64,000 bases of DNA from NCBI RefSeq assembly GCF_025847235.1, contig NZ_JAOZEW010000025.1, positions 1 to 64,000 on the forward strand. Reading direction: 5' to 3'. The position numbers and the translations under genes are program-made. Positions 8,896-18,233 of this stretch are shown in pieces. Numbering within the stretch: position 1 is the stretch's first letter; each line of letters opens with the position of its first letter. The notes beneath the pieces are model-generated. The model did no database searches. It was not told the DNA's origin and saw only the letters and a list, made by a program, of their open reading frames with translations. Source of the stretch: Flavobacterium shii. Its GTDB lineage: Bacteria; Bacteroidota; Bacteroidia; Flavobacteriales; Flavobacteriaceae.

Positions 8896-10278
8896 TTATT
8901 TGCCAGACCAACTTCTGTATTTATGCCCTTTGAATGCAAAAAATATAATCATTAAGTAGCATGGTACTAATATTAAATAGGCTATCTGGTTTCCACTTTT
9001 GGCCGTTTGAGCAACTCCGTTTGCCAAATTAGCAACATTAATACTCTCTGCCCAAGCGCCATAAATTAAAGGGAAAATTGCTCCTCCTATAATACCCATG
9101 ATTAAAATTGCGCTTCCTATTTTGGTATATCCTTTTAAATCTTGTAATGCCATTGGCCATATTGCAGGCCAGCAAAGTGCATTTGCAAGCCCCATTAACG
9201 CTACCAAAATAACAACTAATGGTATGGCTGGAATTCCCGAAAACTGAACCGTTATTGTTGGTGATATAACAACTATTAAAATTACTAAAATTAATCCTAA
9301 AATACCTGATGCTTTTAATGCAGTTACCTGAGAAAGATATTTAGGTATTAATGTAATTCCTAAAACATATCCTACGACCATCGCCGACATCGTAAATGAG
9401 GTTAATTTTAAATAAAAATTACCGTCTTTGCCATATACTCCTAAATGTTTTCCGAATCCTCCAATGGAATCTCCTGCCAAAACTTCGGCAGCCAGATATA
9501 ACATTAAGGTTATAACTCCCAAAACTAATTGTGGGTGTTTAAAAGCATTTTTAATTTGTTTAAAAATACTTAAATGCAATACATCACCTTCTTCATCTAA
9601 GTCAATTTCTGGTAGTGGAGAAAATTTAACTAATAGTGCCAAAACCAAAATAACCAATCCCATATAAAGATAGGGCGTCTGCAATTGTAATGTGAGCAAA
9701 TTTAGGGCTTCTGTTTTAGAAACCTCGTCTAAAAGTGCAATTTTATCTGCGGTGTATTCTTGCATATTCGATAACACCAAAGCTGTCAGGGCTAATGGCG
9801 CTATAAATCCTGCAAATTTATTTGCAATTCCTAAAACACTAATTCTTGCTGCAGCGCTTTCTCTCGGTCCAATAACTACGACATAAGGATTTGCAGCGGT
9901 TTGCAAAATTGCCAAACCTGTTCCCATGGTAAATAATGCCAATAAAAAGAATACAAAAGTTCTTGTTGCAGCTGCTGGATAAAACATAAAAGCTCCTACT
10001 GCAATTACAATTAAGCCAAGTGAAATTCCGTTTTTATATCCCACTTTCTCGATAACCCAAGAAGACGGAATTGCCATGACAAAATAAGCAATATAAAAAG
10101 CAAATGTTACAAAATAAGCTTGAGAAGCCGTTAACTCACAGGCTAATTCAAAAAATGGAATTAAAGGTCCATTGAGCCAGGTAACAAATCCCAGAATAAA
10201 AAATAATGCGGTTAAAATAATCATCGGAATAATTACACTCCTCTGCTCTACACGTATTGCACTTTCAATCTTTGACAT
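8896..10278 (-). CDS. FucP/NagP-type sugar:H+ symporter (MFS)
   Basis: The 460-residue protein has about twelve membrane segments and the features of the FHS (fucose/glucose/N-acetylglucosamine symporter) group of MFS carriers. These include the N-terminal FILGFVTWLNGPLIPFFE and the conserved AILQTAANPYVVVIGP. Members move L-fucose, hexoses or GlcNAc into the cytoplasm with protons. Its place between the nucleotidyltransferase and nagB suggests an amino sugar substrate, which is inferred. A 178-bp gap separates it from the upstream gene, larger than elsewhere in the operon. That gap holds a minus-strand TACTTTTG (10405-10398), a possible internal -7 element. Confidence 0.92.
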   Translation of the reverse strand: MSKIESAIRVEQRSVIIPMIILTALFFILGFVTWLNGPLIPFFELACELTASQAYFVTFAFYIAYFVMAIPSSWVIEKVGYKNGISLGLIVIAVGAFMFYPAAATRTFVFFLLALFTMGTGLAILQTAANPYVVVIGPRESAAARISVLGIANKFAGFIAPLALTALVLSNMQEYTADKIALLDEVSKTEALNLLTLQLQTPYLYMGLVILVLALLVKFSPLPEIDLDEEGDVLHLSIFKQIKNAFKHPQLVLGVITLMLYLAAEVLAGDSIGGFGKHLGVYGKDGNFYLKLTSFTMSAMVVGYVLGITLIPKYLSQVTALKASGILGLILVILIVVISPTITVQFSGIPAIPLVVILVALMGLANALCWPAIWPMALQDLKGYTKIGSAILIMGIIGGAIFPLIYGAWAESINVANLANGVAQTAKSGNQIAYLILVPCYLMIIFFAFKGHKYRSWSGK

Positions 10279-10456
10279 AATTTTTTTTTGGTTGATGGTT
10301 AATAGATTAGTTATTTTTCAATCTAAAATAGCACCAACACTTTCATAATTTTTGCAAATTACCACGGTTTTAATGCGATTTTTTTGCAATACTACGACAA
10401 AAGTAGTTCAATAAGTTCTTCTTATTTCTAAATTAGATATGAAATTTTTGTTAATT

Positions 10457-11332
10457 TTATGCTTCCCAGTTCAATTGAGGATAGTATTTTTTTAGATATT
10501 CTTTTACTTCTGCAATGTCTTCTTTGGCAGTTAAATCTGGAACATGTTCCGAGAAAGGGATTCCTAAAGCTGTTTTTGGGTTGTCTTTTATTGCATTTAA
10601 AAGTACTGTTGGCAGTTCTTTCTCTTCTCTTTCGGGATTAACCGGACAGTTTTTTAAATAAGGATACAACATTGCTCCGTCGAATTTAAAAGCATTCATA
10701 CTTACTCTTAACTTTCCTTCGGAATCTTTGTATTTTTCTAAATCTTCTGCCGTTGGTTTTTCGAGAATATCCAATAAATAATTATTTTCATCGAGTTTGG
10801 CAATTGCAAAACGCGAAATTCTTTCGGATGGAAAATCCAATGCATCACGATCGTAACCAATAAAAGCATTAGGACTATTTGTCTCTCTTAGCGCAAGCAA
10901 AGCAGCTGCAGAATATAAATTATCACTATTGCAAGCCGAATAACTTTGAGAATTCATCTCCGGAAATTGCTCTACTGCTTGAAATAATGCATCGGCTGTA
11001 CCAAATGGTTTTACTCTGCCTTCTGGAATATATTGCACAGCAAATGATATATTTAATCCATGAAAATCATTGTTTTTATCTTGGCTTCCGTAGAATTCTT
11101 TAAATAATTCTCCTTGTTCTCCTATAATAATAATGATGTTTTTATATCCTGCTTTTTTTGCATTTAGCAAAAGATAATCCAGCAAAGGTCTTCCGTTAGG
11201 ACCAACTCCTATTAAGCCTTTACTTCTTTCATTTGCCTGAGCGATTTCTTCTTCGGTTAAATTATTTAATACAACTTCTTTTTTCATTCGAGAAGATGCA
11301 CCGCCTGCTAAAATAATTAAATTGTCATGCAT
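10457..11332 (-). CDS. Sugar-phosphate nucleotidyltransferase
   Basis: The 291-residue protein begins with the nucleotide-binding signature LAGGASSRM (about residues 8-16) of the GT-A-like NTP transferase family. RPLLDYLLLNAKKAGYKNI and a SACNSDNLYS segment follow in the usual place of the metal-binding Asp. These enzymes join a sugar-1-phosphate to NTP, giving an NDP-sugar and PPi. It lies 24 bp downstream of the GHMP kinase, so the pair may make a sugar-1-phosphate and then activate it. The sugar is not determined; the neighbourhood suggests GalNAc, GlcNAc or galactose. The cytosolic location is inferred from the lack of a signal peptide. Confidence 0.85.
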   Translation of the reverse strand: MHDNLIILAGGASSRMKKEVVLNNLTEEEIAQANERSKGLIGVGPNGRPLLDYLLLNAKKAGYKNIIIIIGEQGELFKEFYGSQDKNNDFHGLNISFAVQYIPEGRVKPFGTADALFQAVEQFPEMNSQSYSACNSDNLYSAAALLALRETNSPNAFIGYDRDALDFPSERISRFAIAKLDENNYLLDILEKPTAEDLEKYKDSEGKLRVSMNAFKFDGAMLYPYLKNCPVNPEREEKELPTVLLNAIKDNPKTALGIPFSEHVPDLTAKEDIAEVKEYLKKYYPQLNWEA

Positions 11333-11356
11333 GATTTGTTCTTTAAAATTTTAATA

Positions 11357-12436
11357 CTATTCTATTATTCTTGCTCCGGGATCAACCGTTACGGCATAAG
11401 CCTCTTTTGCACCAGCGGCTAATATTGCTGTTACAACCGCTGCTTCATTATTTGGATCGGCGATTACAACAATACTTCCCCCTCCTCCCGAACCAACAAT
11501 CTTAGCACCATAAGCTCCTGCACGCAATGCCGCATTAATCATATCTTCTATTCTAGGTACTGATATTTTTAATAAATCTCTTAGAGCTGCATGGTGCATA
11601 TTCATTAACTCGCCTATTCTTACTAAGTCAAGTGCTGGTTTATCAAATTCTTTTAAAGCTTCTTTTGTATAATGGTAGTTTTTAATTGCCGCTTCAAAAA
11701 ATGGGATCAATCTGTCTGGCAAATAATTACGGTATTTATCTATATCTTCAATTTCTGTTTTATGCAAATCAAAATCTTTAAAATTCTGTTTTATAATATC
11801 AATAGCCAATAATGCATTGCCTTTTGCTTCACCCAATACCCCTATTGTCTCTTTTGGAACACCCGAAACACCAGTAATTAATCCTTTTAATTCTGTACCA
11901 ATTATTTTGTATGAAAACGGAACGCTTGTATTAATGTACACGATATTCCCTACCCCTATACTAAAATGATCCATCATTCCACCAGGTTCGCCATGTTCCA
12001 AAACTTCCGAAGCATATCCCATTTGCGCTATAAACTCTGGCGTTACTTCACAATCAACACCGTAAGCAGTTATCAGGAAATTAATCCATGCCATTAATAA
12101 TGCCGATGAACTTGATGTTCCAGAATTAATAGGAATATCTCCTTTTACCGTAATATCATACCCAACTGTAGGAATACAACCGTGTCGTCTTAAAACCCTT
12201 AACGAAGAAGCAAAGTAATCCCGTGGCTCTAATTCGGCAAAAGTTGCATTGATATCGATGACTCTAACTTCATTGATATCTTCCATGTTTAATTTAAAAA
12301 CCAAAGTCTCATTTTGTACTGCCGTTAATTGTATATTTTTATTTATTGCACAAGCTATAACAGGTAATCCTAAATAATCTTGATGATCTCCAAAAAGGCA
12401 CGTACGCCCTGGTGCTAACGATATAATTTTTTTCAC
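11357..12436 (-). CDS. GHMP-family sugar kinase, galactokinase-like
   Basis: The 359-residue protein carries the galactokinase-like signature APGRTCLFGDHQDY (8-21), the GHMP phosphate loop PINSGTSSSSAL (102-113), an Asp in GEPGGMMDHFS (149-159) where the catalytic base lies in galactokinase, and the C-terminal GSGGGGS (315-321). These enzymes phosphorylate C1 of a sugar with ATP. Substrate cannot be read from sequence; the operon points to galactose, GalNAc or GlcNAc. It is the first gene of the operon, with an operator-promoter module at 12523-12583 and a leader of about 80 bases. Confidence 0.88.
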   Translation of the reverse strand: MKKIISLAPGRTCLFGDHQDYLGLPVIACAINKNIQLTAVQNETLVFKLNMEDINEVRVIDINATFAELEPRDYFASSLRVLRRHGCIPTVGYDITVKGDIPINSGTSSSSALLMAWINFLITAYGVDCEVTPEFIAQMGYASEVLEHGEPGGMMDHFSIGVGNIVYINTSVPFSYKIIGTELKGLITGVSGVPKETIGVLGEAKGNALLAIDIIKQNFKDFDLHKTEIEDIDKYRNYLPDRLIPFFEAAIKNYHYTKEALKEFDKPALDLVRIGELMNMHHAALRDLLKISVPRIEDMINAALRAGAYGAKIVGSGGGGSIVVIADPNNEAAVVTAILAAGAKEAYAVTVDPGARIIE

Positions 12437-12522
12437 TTTTAAAATATATTAAAATACTGCAACACTGATGATTACACTATAATTAGTTCGTAAAATTTAT
12501 TCTTATTTTAGTTTTAACTTTA

Positions 12523-12583
12523 CGAAACTAGATATTAAATTCTAATTAACCTAAGAAAAAATAAAAAAATGTGCTCGAACACA
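12523..12583 (-). promoter_or_regulatory. Operator and promoter of the amino-sugar operon
   Basis: The operator TGTGCTCGAACACA occupies 12570-12583 (TGTGTTCGAGCACA on the minus strand). Exactly 39 bp further downstream on the minus strand is the -7 element TAGTTTCG (12530-12523). It matches the Bacteroidota TAnnTTTG except for one T to C change. The -33 position reads TAG rather than TTG, so this copy is the weakest of the four promoters. The GHMP kinase ATG lies about 86 bp further on. The rest of the 1,046-bp gap to the susC gene holds no gene. Confidence 0.75.
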
Positions 12584-13166
12584 CTTTATTTATAAATTCA
12601 AAAATTAAAATAAAGAAATCACTAATATTATTACGTTAGCAATTTTAAAATAAATAAGATGAATTAAAGAAACTGTTCAAATAGAAAAAATTCAAACCTA
12701 ATTATATGCAACCAACATTATGTGTGTTTTTTGCAAGTTTCTGAATCAGACATTCTCTTTTTTCGATATTCCATAAATTGAATTTTATTACTTATCTCCT
12801 CCTAAATTTATTCTTATTTTATAATCCATTTTTTAGCTTACTTAATAACTTACCTAGATAATTTTAACAAAAAATTATAACAGGAAATTTCAACAAATCT
12901 TACTTCAAAATTATGCGATTAGTTAGAGGTAATTAACAGCATCAAATTCTATCTGTTTTTTAACACGAAAAACCACAGCACAAACATATATAACCGAGCA
13001 ACCAAAATTAAACTTACTTTATATCTTAATCCAAAAAGGTAAGCATTTCTCATACTTCAAGCATTAATACTACATTTTAATCAAAACTTAAAACAAAACA
13101 AACCGTAATTTTTTTAGTAAAAAGACAAACATTTAAGATTAAAAAAACATTTTTAACAACAATTAA

Positions 13167-13250
13167 TGTGCTCGAGAACATTAATTATATGTGTTCGAGC
13201 ACATTTTTTACATTTTTACTTGTTTAATAAAATTTAAATCAATAGTTTCG
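13167..13250 (+). promoter_or_regulatory. Tandem operators and promoter of the first susC
   Basis: Two operators, TGTGCTCGAGAACA (13167-13180) and TGTGTTCGAGCACA (13190-13203), have centres 23 bp apart. After 16 bp comes the -33 TTG (13220-13222), then 20 bp, then TAGTTTCG (13243-13250). The gap from the second operator to the -7 element is 39 bp, identical to the other three modules. The block starting TTGTTTAATAAAATTTAAAT is identical at the second susC promoter. Confidence 0.82.
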
Positions 13251-13387
13251 TTTTGTTTTAAAGAATCAAACTCTTTTCTGTTAAAAAATTAATATTTAAT
13301 AAACAGGAAAAATAATACGGTTTAGGGCTAAAAAAACCAAGTCCTTGCTGTTTTTTATTAGTTAATGCATAGAAATTATTATTCCAT

Positions 13388-13436
13388 TTTAAGGTAATCC
13401 CGCCTTAAATGATCACAATAAAATTGAATACCTGTT
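13388..13436 (+). promoter_or_regulatory. Conserved hairpin and box in the susC leader
   Basis: The predicted 5' leader of the first susC is about 225 bases long. It contains the hairpin TTTAAGG (13388-13394) / CCTTAAA (13403-13409), followed by GAATACCTGTT (13426-13436) and then the ATG at 13483. The second susC leader has the same hairpin and box at nearly the same distance from its ATG, although surrounding sequence differs. This suggests a shared post-transcriptional element. Confidence 0.55.
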
Positions 13437-13482
13437 TTGCATAAAAAATCAAATTAATAACCAAAAAAACCATTTAAAGAGT

Positions 13483-16400
13483 ATGAAACGATTAAACCAA
13501 AAAAAACCAAGGGATTTTCAGATTAACAGGCTGTCGTCCCATAAAGAAATTAAACTAACGCTTCTTTCGTTATTAGTTTTTACATTTCAAGCTTCGGCAG
13601 CTTCATCAATAAATACATCACATAAAAACAACATTACATTGTTTTTTGAAAAAACTGTAAAAGGTAAAGTAACCGACCAAAACGGTCTTCCTTTGGCTGG
13701 TGTAAATATCATCGTAAAAGGCACCTCAACTGGTGTACAAACCGATACCGATGGAAATTTTGCAATTACTGTAGCCGATAACGCTACTAAACTTATTGCA
13801 ACTTATATTGGTATGGAAGATCAAGAAATAACAATAACGAACGCTCCTCTAAAAATTGTCCTTAAAGAAGTAGGTCAAAAATTAGACGAAGTGGTTGTAG
13901 GGTATGGAAAAGCAAGGAAAAAAGATATTACCGGCTCTGTTAGTTCTGTTACTAAAGATAACCTGAATTTGGGTGGTACGGTTTCGAATGTTGGTCAAGC
14001 CCTACAGGGACGCGCAGCTGGAATTCAAGTACAACAAAATAGTTTTGCGCCAGGAAGCACACCATCAATTGTTATTCGAGGAGGAAACTCCCTTAATACT
14101 TCCAATGAGCCTTTGTATGTCGTAGATGGATTTATTACTAGTACTGGTGGATCGATAAGTCCTAACGATATTGAAAGTATTCAGATTCTAAAAGATGCTT
14201 CTTCTACCGCTATTTACGGCGCCCGAGGAGGAAATGGAGTAATATTAATTACTACTAAAAAAGGAAAATTAGGAAAAATGCAAGTTGAAGCTGAAGTTTC
14301 TGATGGTTTCCAGAGTATAATCAAAGAGCCTTCTTTATTGACTGGGCAACAATATGCTAATATTCAGAATGCAATTGCGAAAGAAAACGGCAGATCTCCT
14401 GTATTTCCGGCAAGTTTTCCGATAGCCAATACAAATTGGTTTGATGCAGCAACTCGCCAGGGAGAAGTACTTAACAGAACGATTACTTTTAGCGGAAGCG
14501 ATAAAACATCTAAATTTTTTCTTTCGGGAAATTACTTAAAACAAACTGGGGCATTAAAAAATACCGATTTTGAAAGATTCACTGTTAGAATGGGCGGTGA
14601 AAAAAGATTTAATGAAAAATTAAATATGGGCACCAATGTTTATGGTGCTATGAGCGAAGGAAACAATAGTGATTTTGGAGACAATATTTTATCTCCTCTG
14701 TTTTCCATCCAAACTGCAATTCCATCTATCCCGATATATAATGCTGATGGATCGTATTATAAATACTTAGGAAGAGACAATGCATTGGCGCTATTGCTAG
14801 AACCTACCGACCACATTATTAACAGAATGGTCAACGGAAGTATGTTTCTGGATTACGAAATCATTAAAAACCTAACCTATCATTTTGGGTCTGGAGCCGA
14901 GTGGCAGGAAAACATTGAAGGAAGATATACGCCTAGCACACTCGCTGCAGGAGCCGCTCTTAAAGGACTTGGTTCTGAGGAAAACAAAACCTATTTCAGG
15001 TGGAGTACGGAGCAATACTTAACCTATAAGTTTGCCGTAAGAGAACATGCTGTAACAGCAATGATAGGAACTTCAAATCAAAAAGATACATTTGAACGAT
15101 TAAAAGCAGTAGGTTCTGGTTTTTCCAATGACTTATTAACGTATTACAACCTTCAAGGTGCAGCCGTATATTCAAAACCGGAAACAGAAAAAAGAGAAAC
15201 CAAGCTTACTTCATATTTTGGTAGGTTGAACTATTCTTTTGATGATAAATATTTAGCTTCATTTACCATAAGAAGAGATGGTTCGTCTCGTTTTGGTCCA
15301 AACAATAAATTCGGAATATTCCCTTCTGGAGCTGTTGCATGGAAACTTTCGAATGAATCATTTATACAAAAATTAAATACTTTTTCTGAGCTAAAATTAA
15401 GAGCCAGTTATGGTATTACAGGAAATGATGGTATTGGAGATTATGCCTATATGAGCAGACTTACATCTTATGGAGTGACTATAGCTCCCGGTCAATTTGT
15501 TGGAGGAACTGAACCTGCCAGTTTAGCAAATCCAGATTTAAAATGGGAAGAAACAGCGCAAACCAATTTAGGTTTGGATATGGGTTTTCTTGACGGAAGA
15601 ATCAGTGCAACTATTGATGTATATAAAAAATCGACTAAAAATGTGCTTTTAAATGTTCCTGTTGGAAGATGGTGGGGTTTTGGTACACAAAGAGTTAATT
15701 CGGGAGTTGTAGAAAATAAAGGAATTGAATTTGGTTTAACCACCGAAAATATTAAAACGGATAAATTTTATTGGAGATCTTCTTTAAACCTTGCATACAA
15801 TAAACAAAAAGTAGTTTCACTTTCTGATAATGTTACAATCATAAGCACTAACACCTCCAACCCAAGTGGTACTGTTTCGGCTCAGGAATTTACACGATTA
15901 GTACCTGGACAAGAAATGAGTGTTTTATATGGTTATCAATACGCTGGAGTAATAAAAACAGGTGAAGTTTATGCAGCTCAACCCTTGTCTCAACCCGGAG
16001 ATCCAAAATATGTTGATGTAAATGGAGATGGAAAAATTACTCCGGATGACAGAACGTATTTGGGAAATTCAACACCACATTATCTTGCAGGATTTAACAA
16101 CGATTTTAAATACGGAAATTTTGATCTGAATATTTTCTTCCAAGGAGCATTTGATTATTCACTATACAATATGACTGCTATGGTAGGAGAATCATCTACA
16201 AGTACTGATGCTTTAAACCGTTGGGTTGCGGGTTCTAATGAAAATACAGATATCCCGAGAGATGGATATTACAAAAGTAAATACGGTAGTTATGTAAATT
16301 CAAAATTTGTTGAAGAGGCTTCTTACATTCGTTTAAAAAACATTTCCATTGGATATACTATCCCAGAGAGCGCATTAAAACAAGCTAAATTTATTGATAG

Positions 16401-16587
16401 TATTCGATTGTATCTGATTGGTCAGAATCTTGCCACTTTTACAAAATATTCTGGAAATGATCCTGAAGTAAATGCGCACATCAATCCTGATAATCCCACG
16501 GCACAAAACATGGGTGGCGGAGTTGACTTTAACTCATTTCCAGCTTCAAGGACTTTTATTTTAGGTTTAAAAGTTACAATTCATTAG
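13483..16587 (+). CDS. SusC/RagA-family TonB-dependent outer-membrane transporter
   Basis: SusC proteins import glycan fragments across the outer membrane with energy from TonB. The 1034-residue protein has an extended signal peptide (hydrophobic core about 24-38, cleavage near QASA). It then has a carboxypeptidase-regulatory-like domain (KGKVTDQNGLPLAGVNI, about 60-130), a TonB-box-like LDEVVVGYG, a plug domain with VIRGGNSLNTSNEPLYVVDG, and a beta-barrel ending in aromatic and hydrophobic residues. It is paralogous to the second SusC at 33676 and is followed after 37 bp by its SusD partner. A tandem-operator promoter and a long leader lie upstream. Confidence 0.96.
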   Translation: MKRLNQKKPRDFQINRLSSHKEIKLTLLSLLVFTFQASAASSINTSHKNNITLFFEKTVKGKVTDQNGLPLAGVNIIVKGTSTGVQTDTDGNFAITVADNATKLIATYIGMEDQEITITNAPLKIVLKEVGQKLDEVVVGYGKARKKDITGSVSSVTKDNLNLGGTVSNVGQALQGRAAGIQVQQNSFAPGSTPSIVIRGGNSLNTSNEPLYVVDGFITSTGGSISPNDIESIQILKDASSTAIYGARGGNGVILITTKKGKLGKMQVEAEVSDGFQSIIKEPSLLTGQQYANIQNAIAKENGRSPVFPASFPIANTNWFDAATRQGEVLNRTITFSGSDKTSKFFLSGNYLKQTGALKNTDFERFTVRMGGEKRFNEKLNMGTNVYGAMSEGNNSDFGDNILSPLFSIQTAIPSIPIYNADGSYYKYLGRDNALALLLEPTDHIINRMVNGSMFLDYEIIKNLTYHFGSGAEWQENIEGRYTPSTLAAGAALKGLGSEENKTYFRWSTEQYLTYKFAVREHAVTAMIGTSNQKDTFERLKAVGSGFSNDLLTYYNLQGAAVYSKPETEKRETKLTSYFGRLNYSFDDKYLASFTIRRDGSSRFGPNNKFGIFPSGAVAWKLSNESFIQKLNTFSELKLRASYGITGNDGIGDYAYMSRLTSYGVTIAPGQFVGGTEPASLANPDLKWEETAQTNLGLDMGFLDGRISATIDVYKKSTKNVLLNVPVGRWWGFGTQRVNSGVVENKGIEFGLTTENIKTDKFYWRSSLNLAYNKQKVVSLSDNVTIISTNTSNPSGTVSAQEFTRLVPGQEMSVLYGYQYAGVIKTGEVYAAQPLSQPGDPKYVDVNGDGKITPDDRTYLGNSTPHYLAGFNNDFKYGNFDLNIFFQGAFDYSLYNMTAMVGESSTSTDALNRWVAGSNENTDIPRDGYYKSKYGSYVNSKFVEEASYIRLKNISIGYTIPESALKQAKFIDSIRLYLIGQNLATFTKYSGNDPEVNAHINPDNPTAQNMGGGVDFNSFPASRTFILGLKVTIH

Positions 16588-16624
16588 TCTAAGAAGCTTT
16601 TTTACTAACATTAAATTTATCAAA

Positions 16625-18136
16625 ATGAAAAAATATACAATCCTATTTCTTTTACTTACCGCTGGAGCACAATTTTCGTGTAATCAAGATCTTGAGCCCA
16701 CCGTATATAGTAATCTAACCAATACCAACGGATATCAAACAAAGTCGGATGCTGTGGCAGCTATAAATTCAGTTTATGCCAGACTAAAAGGTCCTACCGT
16801 AGGCGATAACTTTTCGTACTGGGCAACGAGACACTTCGCATTAACAGATATTGCTACAGATTTAGGTCATTGCCAATTTGGTGGTGATCCGGGACAATTA
16901 TCGTTAGGAACCTGGAGTTCTACCAATGGATTACTTCAGGAAGATTGGAATTCCATGTACAAATTGATTGCCAATGCTAATACTGCTATTTTTGGTATTA
17001 CATCTATAGCTGCAATTTCGGATACAGAAAAAGCGCAGTTTATAGCCGAAGCCCGATTTTTAAGAGCTTCTGCCTATATGGATTTAACCGATGCCTGGGG
17101 ACCAGTAATTTTAATTACCGAGAAAGATTTGGCAAAACCTGATTATTTAGTGCAAACACCTCCAACCTCTGTTGAAGATATGGATGCTTTTATAATTAAA
17201 GAGCTTAATGATGTTGCCAATATACTCCCTGTTAACTATAAAAATAATGCCATTTATGACACTGATGATGTAGGTCGTGCAACCAAAGGTGCTGCACTTA
17301 CCCTATTGGCAAAACTATATTTACGTAGCCATGATTGGCAAAAAGTTGCGGATCTTACCCAACAAGTAATGAGTCTAAACGAATACAGTCTTTTCCCAAC
17401 TTATATGGGATTATTTAAAGAAAATAATAAATGGTGTAATGAAAACATTTTCTCATCACTTAGTGATGCTAATACTAATGGAACAGAATTGCTAAATCAT
17501 TTTGGACCAACGGATCATCCTGTTCTTAAAAACAGATGGCAGTATTATACCGTAAACTGGGATTTCTATAACACTTTTGGAGATGAAGATGACAGAAAGA
17601 AATGTTTCTTTCCCGAATTTATGGGTACAGATGGTTTGCTACATAAACAAGCGCCATCACTGGGTGCAGAACCACCTGCTGGGGAACTTTATATGCCCGA
17701 TGTATGTACCCGAAAATACGCAGATGATGAAACTACAACGTATTATGATGGTCATAGTGTAAACATATTGCGTTATGCCGATGTGTTGCTAAGCCGAGCA
17801 GAAGCTTTGAACGAAATAAGTGGTCCAACTAGTGAAGCTATAGATCTTATTAATCAGGTAAAAAGAAGATCGCATGCCAAACAACTGGTTATATCCGATT
17901 ATAATCAAGCAACTTTAAGAGATGCTATTTTACAAGAAAGAGGATGGGAACTTTTCTTTGAAGGAAAACGTCGTCAGGATTTAATACGAATGAATAAATA
18001 CGATGTTCTTGTAAATGCATACCACCTAAGAGTTGGCGAAGCTGCACAAATCAAAATGCCGCAAAACAAATATTATACATACCCTCAAAGTCAGGTTGAT
18101 CTTAACCCTAAGTTAAGCAATGCCGATAGACAATAA
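16625..18136 (+). CDS. SusD/RagB-family glycan-binding lipoprotein
   Basis: The 503-residue lipoprotein has a lipobox ending in Cys19 (TAGAQFSC). The SusD-like N-terminal region, with TPR-like helices, includes FIAEARFLRASAYMDLTDAWG, and the RagB/SusD C-terminal half includes ILRYADVLLSRAEALNE and LQERGWELFFEGKRRQDLIR, both family hallmarks. It binds glycan at the cell surface and acts as the lid of the SusC barrel. Stoichiometric pairing with the upstream SusC is expected. A hairpin follows the stop codon. Confidence 0.96.
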   Translation: MKKYTILFLLLTAGAQFSCNQDLEPTVYSNLTNTNGYQTKSDAVAAINSVYARLKGPTVGDNFSYWATRHFALTDIATDLGHCQFGGDPGQLSLGTWSSTNGLLQEDWNSMYKLIANANTAIFGITSIAAISDTEKAQFIAEARFLRASAYMDLTDAWGPVILITEKDLAKPDYLVQTPPTSVEDMDAFIIKELNDVANILPVNYKNNAIYDTDDVGRATKGAALTLLAKLYLRSHDWQKVADLTQQVMSLNEYSLFPTYMGLFKENNKWCNENIFSSLSDANTNGTELLNHFGPTDHPVLKNRWQYYTVNWDFYNTFGDEDDRKKCFFPEFMGTDGLLHKQAPSLGAEPPAGELYMPDVCTRKYADDETTTYYDGHSVNILRYADVLLSRAEALNEISGPTSEAIDLINQVKRRSHAKQLVISDYNQATLRDAILQERGWELFFEGKRRQDLIRMNKYDVLVNAYHLRVGEAAQIKMPQNKYYTYPQSQVDLNPKLSNADRQ

Positions 18137-18150
18137 AGGAATCCAATCGG

Positions 18151-18179
18151 GAATAGGCAGTTAAAATGGCTGTCTATTC
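18151..18179 (+). terminator. Intercistronic hairpin after the first susD
   Basis: GAATAGGCAG (18151-18160) pairs with CTGTCTATTC (18170-18179), with one G-U pair and a 9-base loop. A short run of T follows. It may be a weak terminator or an RNA-stability element that lowers expression of the enzymes relative to SusCD. Confidence 0.5.
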
Positions 18180-18233
18180 TTGATTTTTTATACAAAAAAA
18201 GTACATTTCTGTTTCATAAAAGAAGCCTTTCAG

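Noticed and set aside
13190..13203. Operator as a CRP-type site (TGTGA...TCACA)
   Set aside because: CRP sites have TGTG-N8-CACA; here the spacing is N6 with a fixed TCGA centre, which fits LacI-family operators better. A CRP-like factor is not strictly excluded.
18180..18233. Upstream TTG start for the arylsulfotransferase-like gene
   Set aside because: It would put 18 residues in front of a clear lipoprotein signal and lies immediately after a hairpin; ATG 18234 is the better start.
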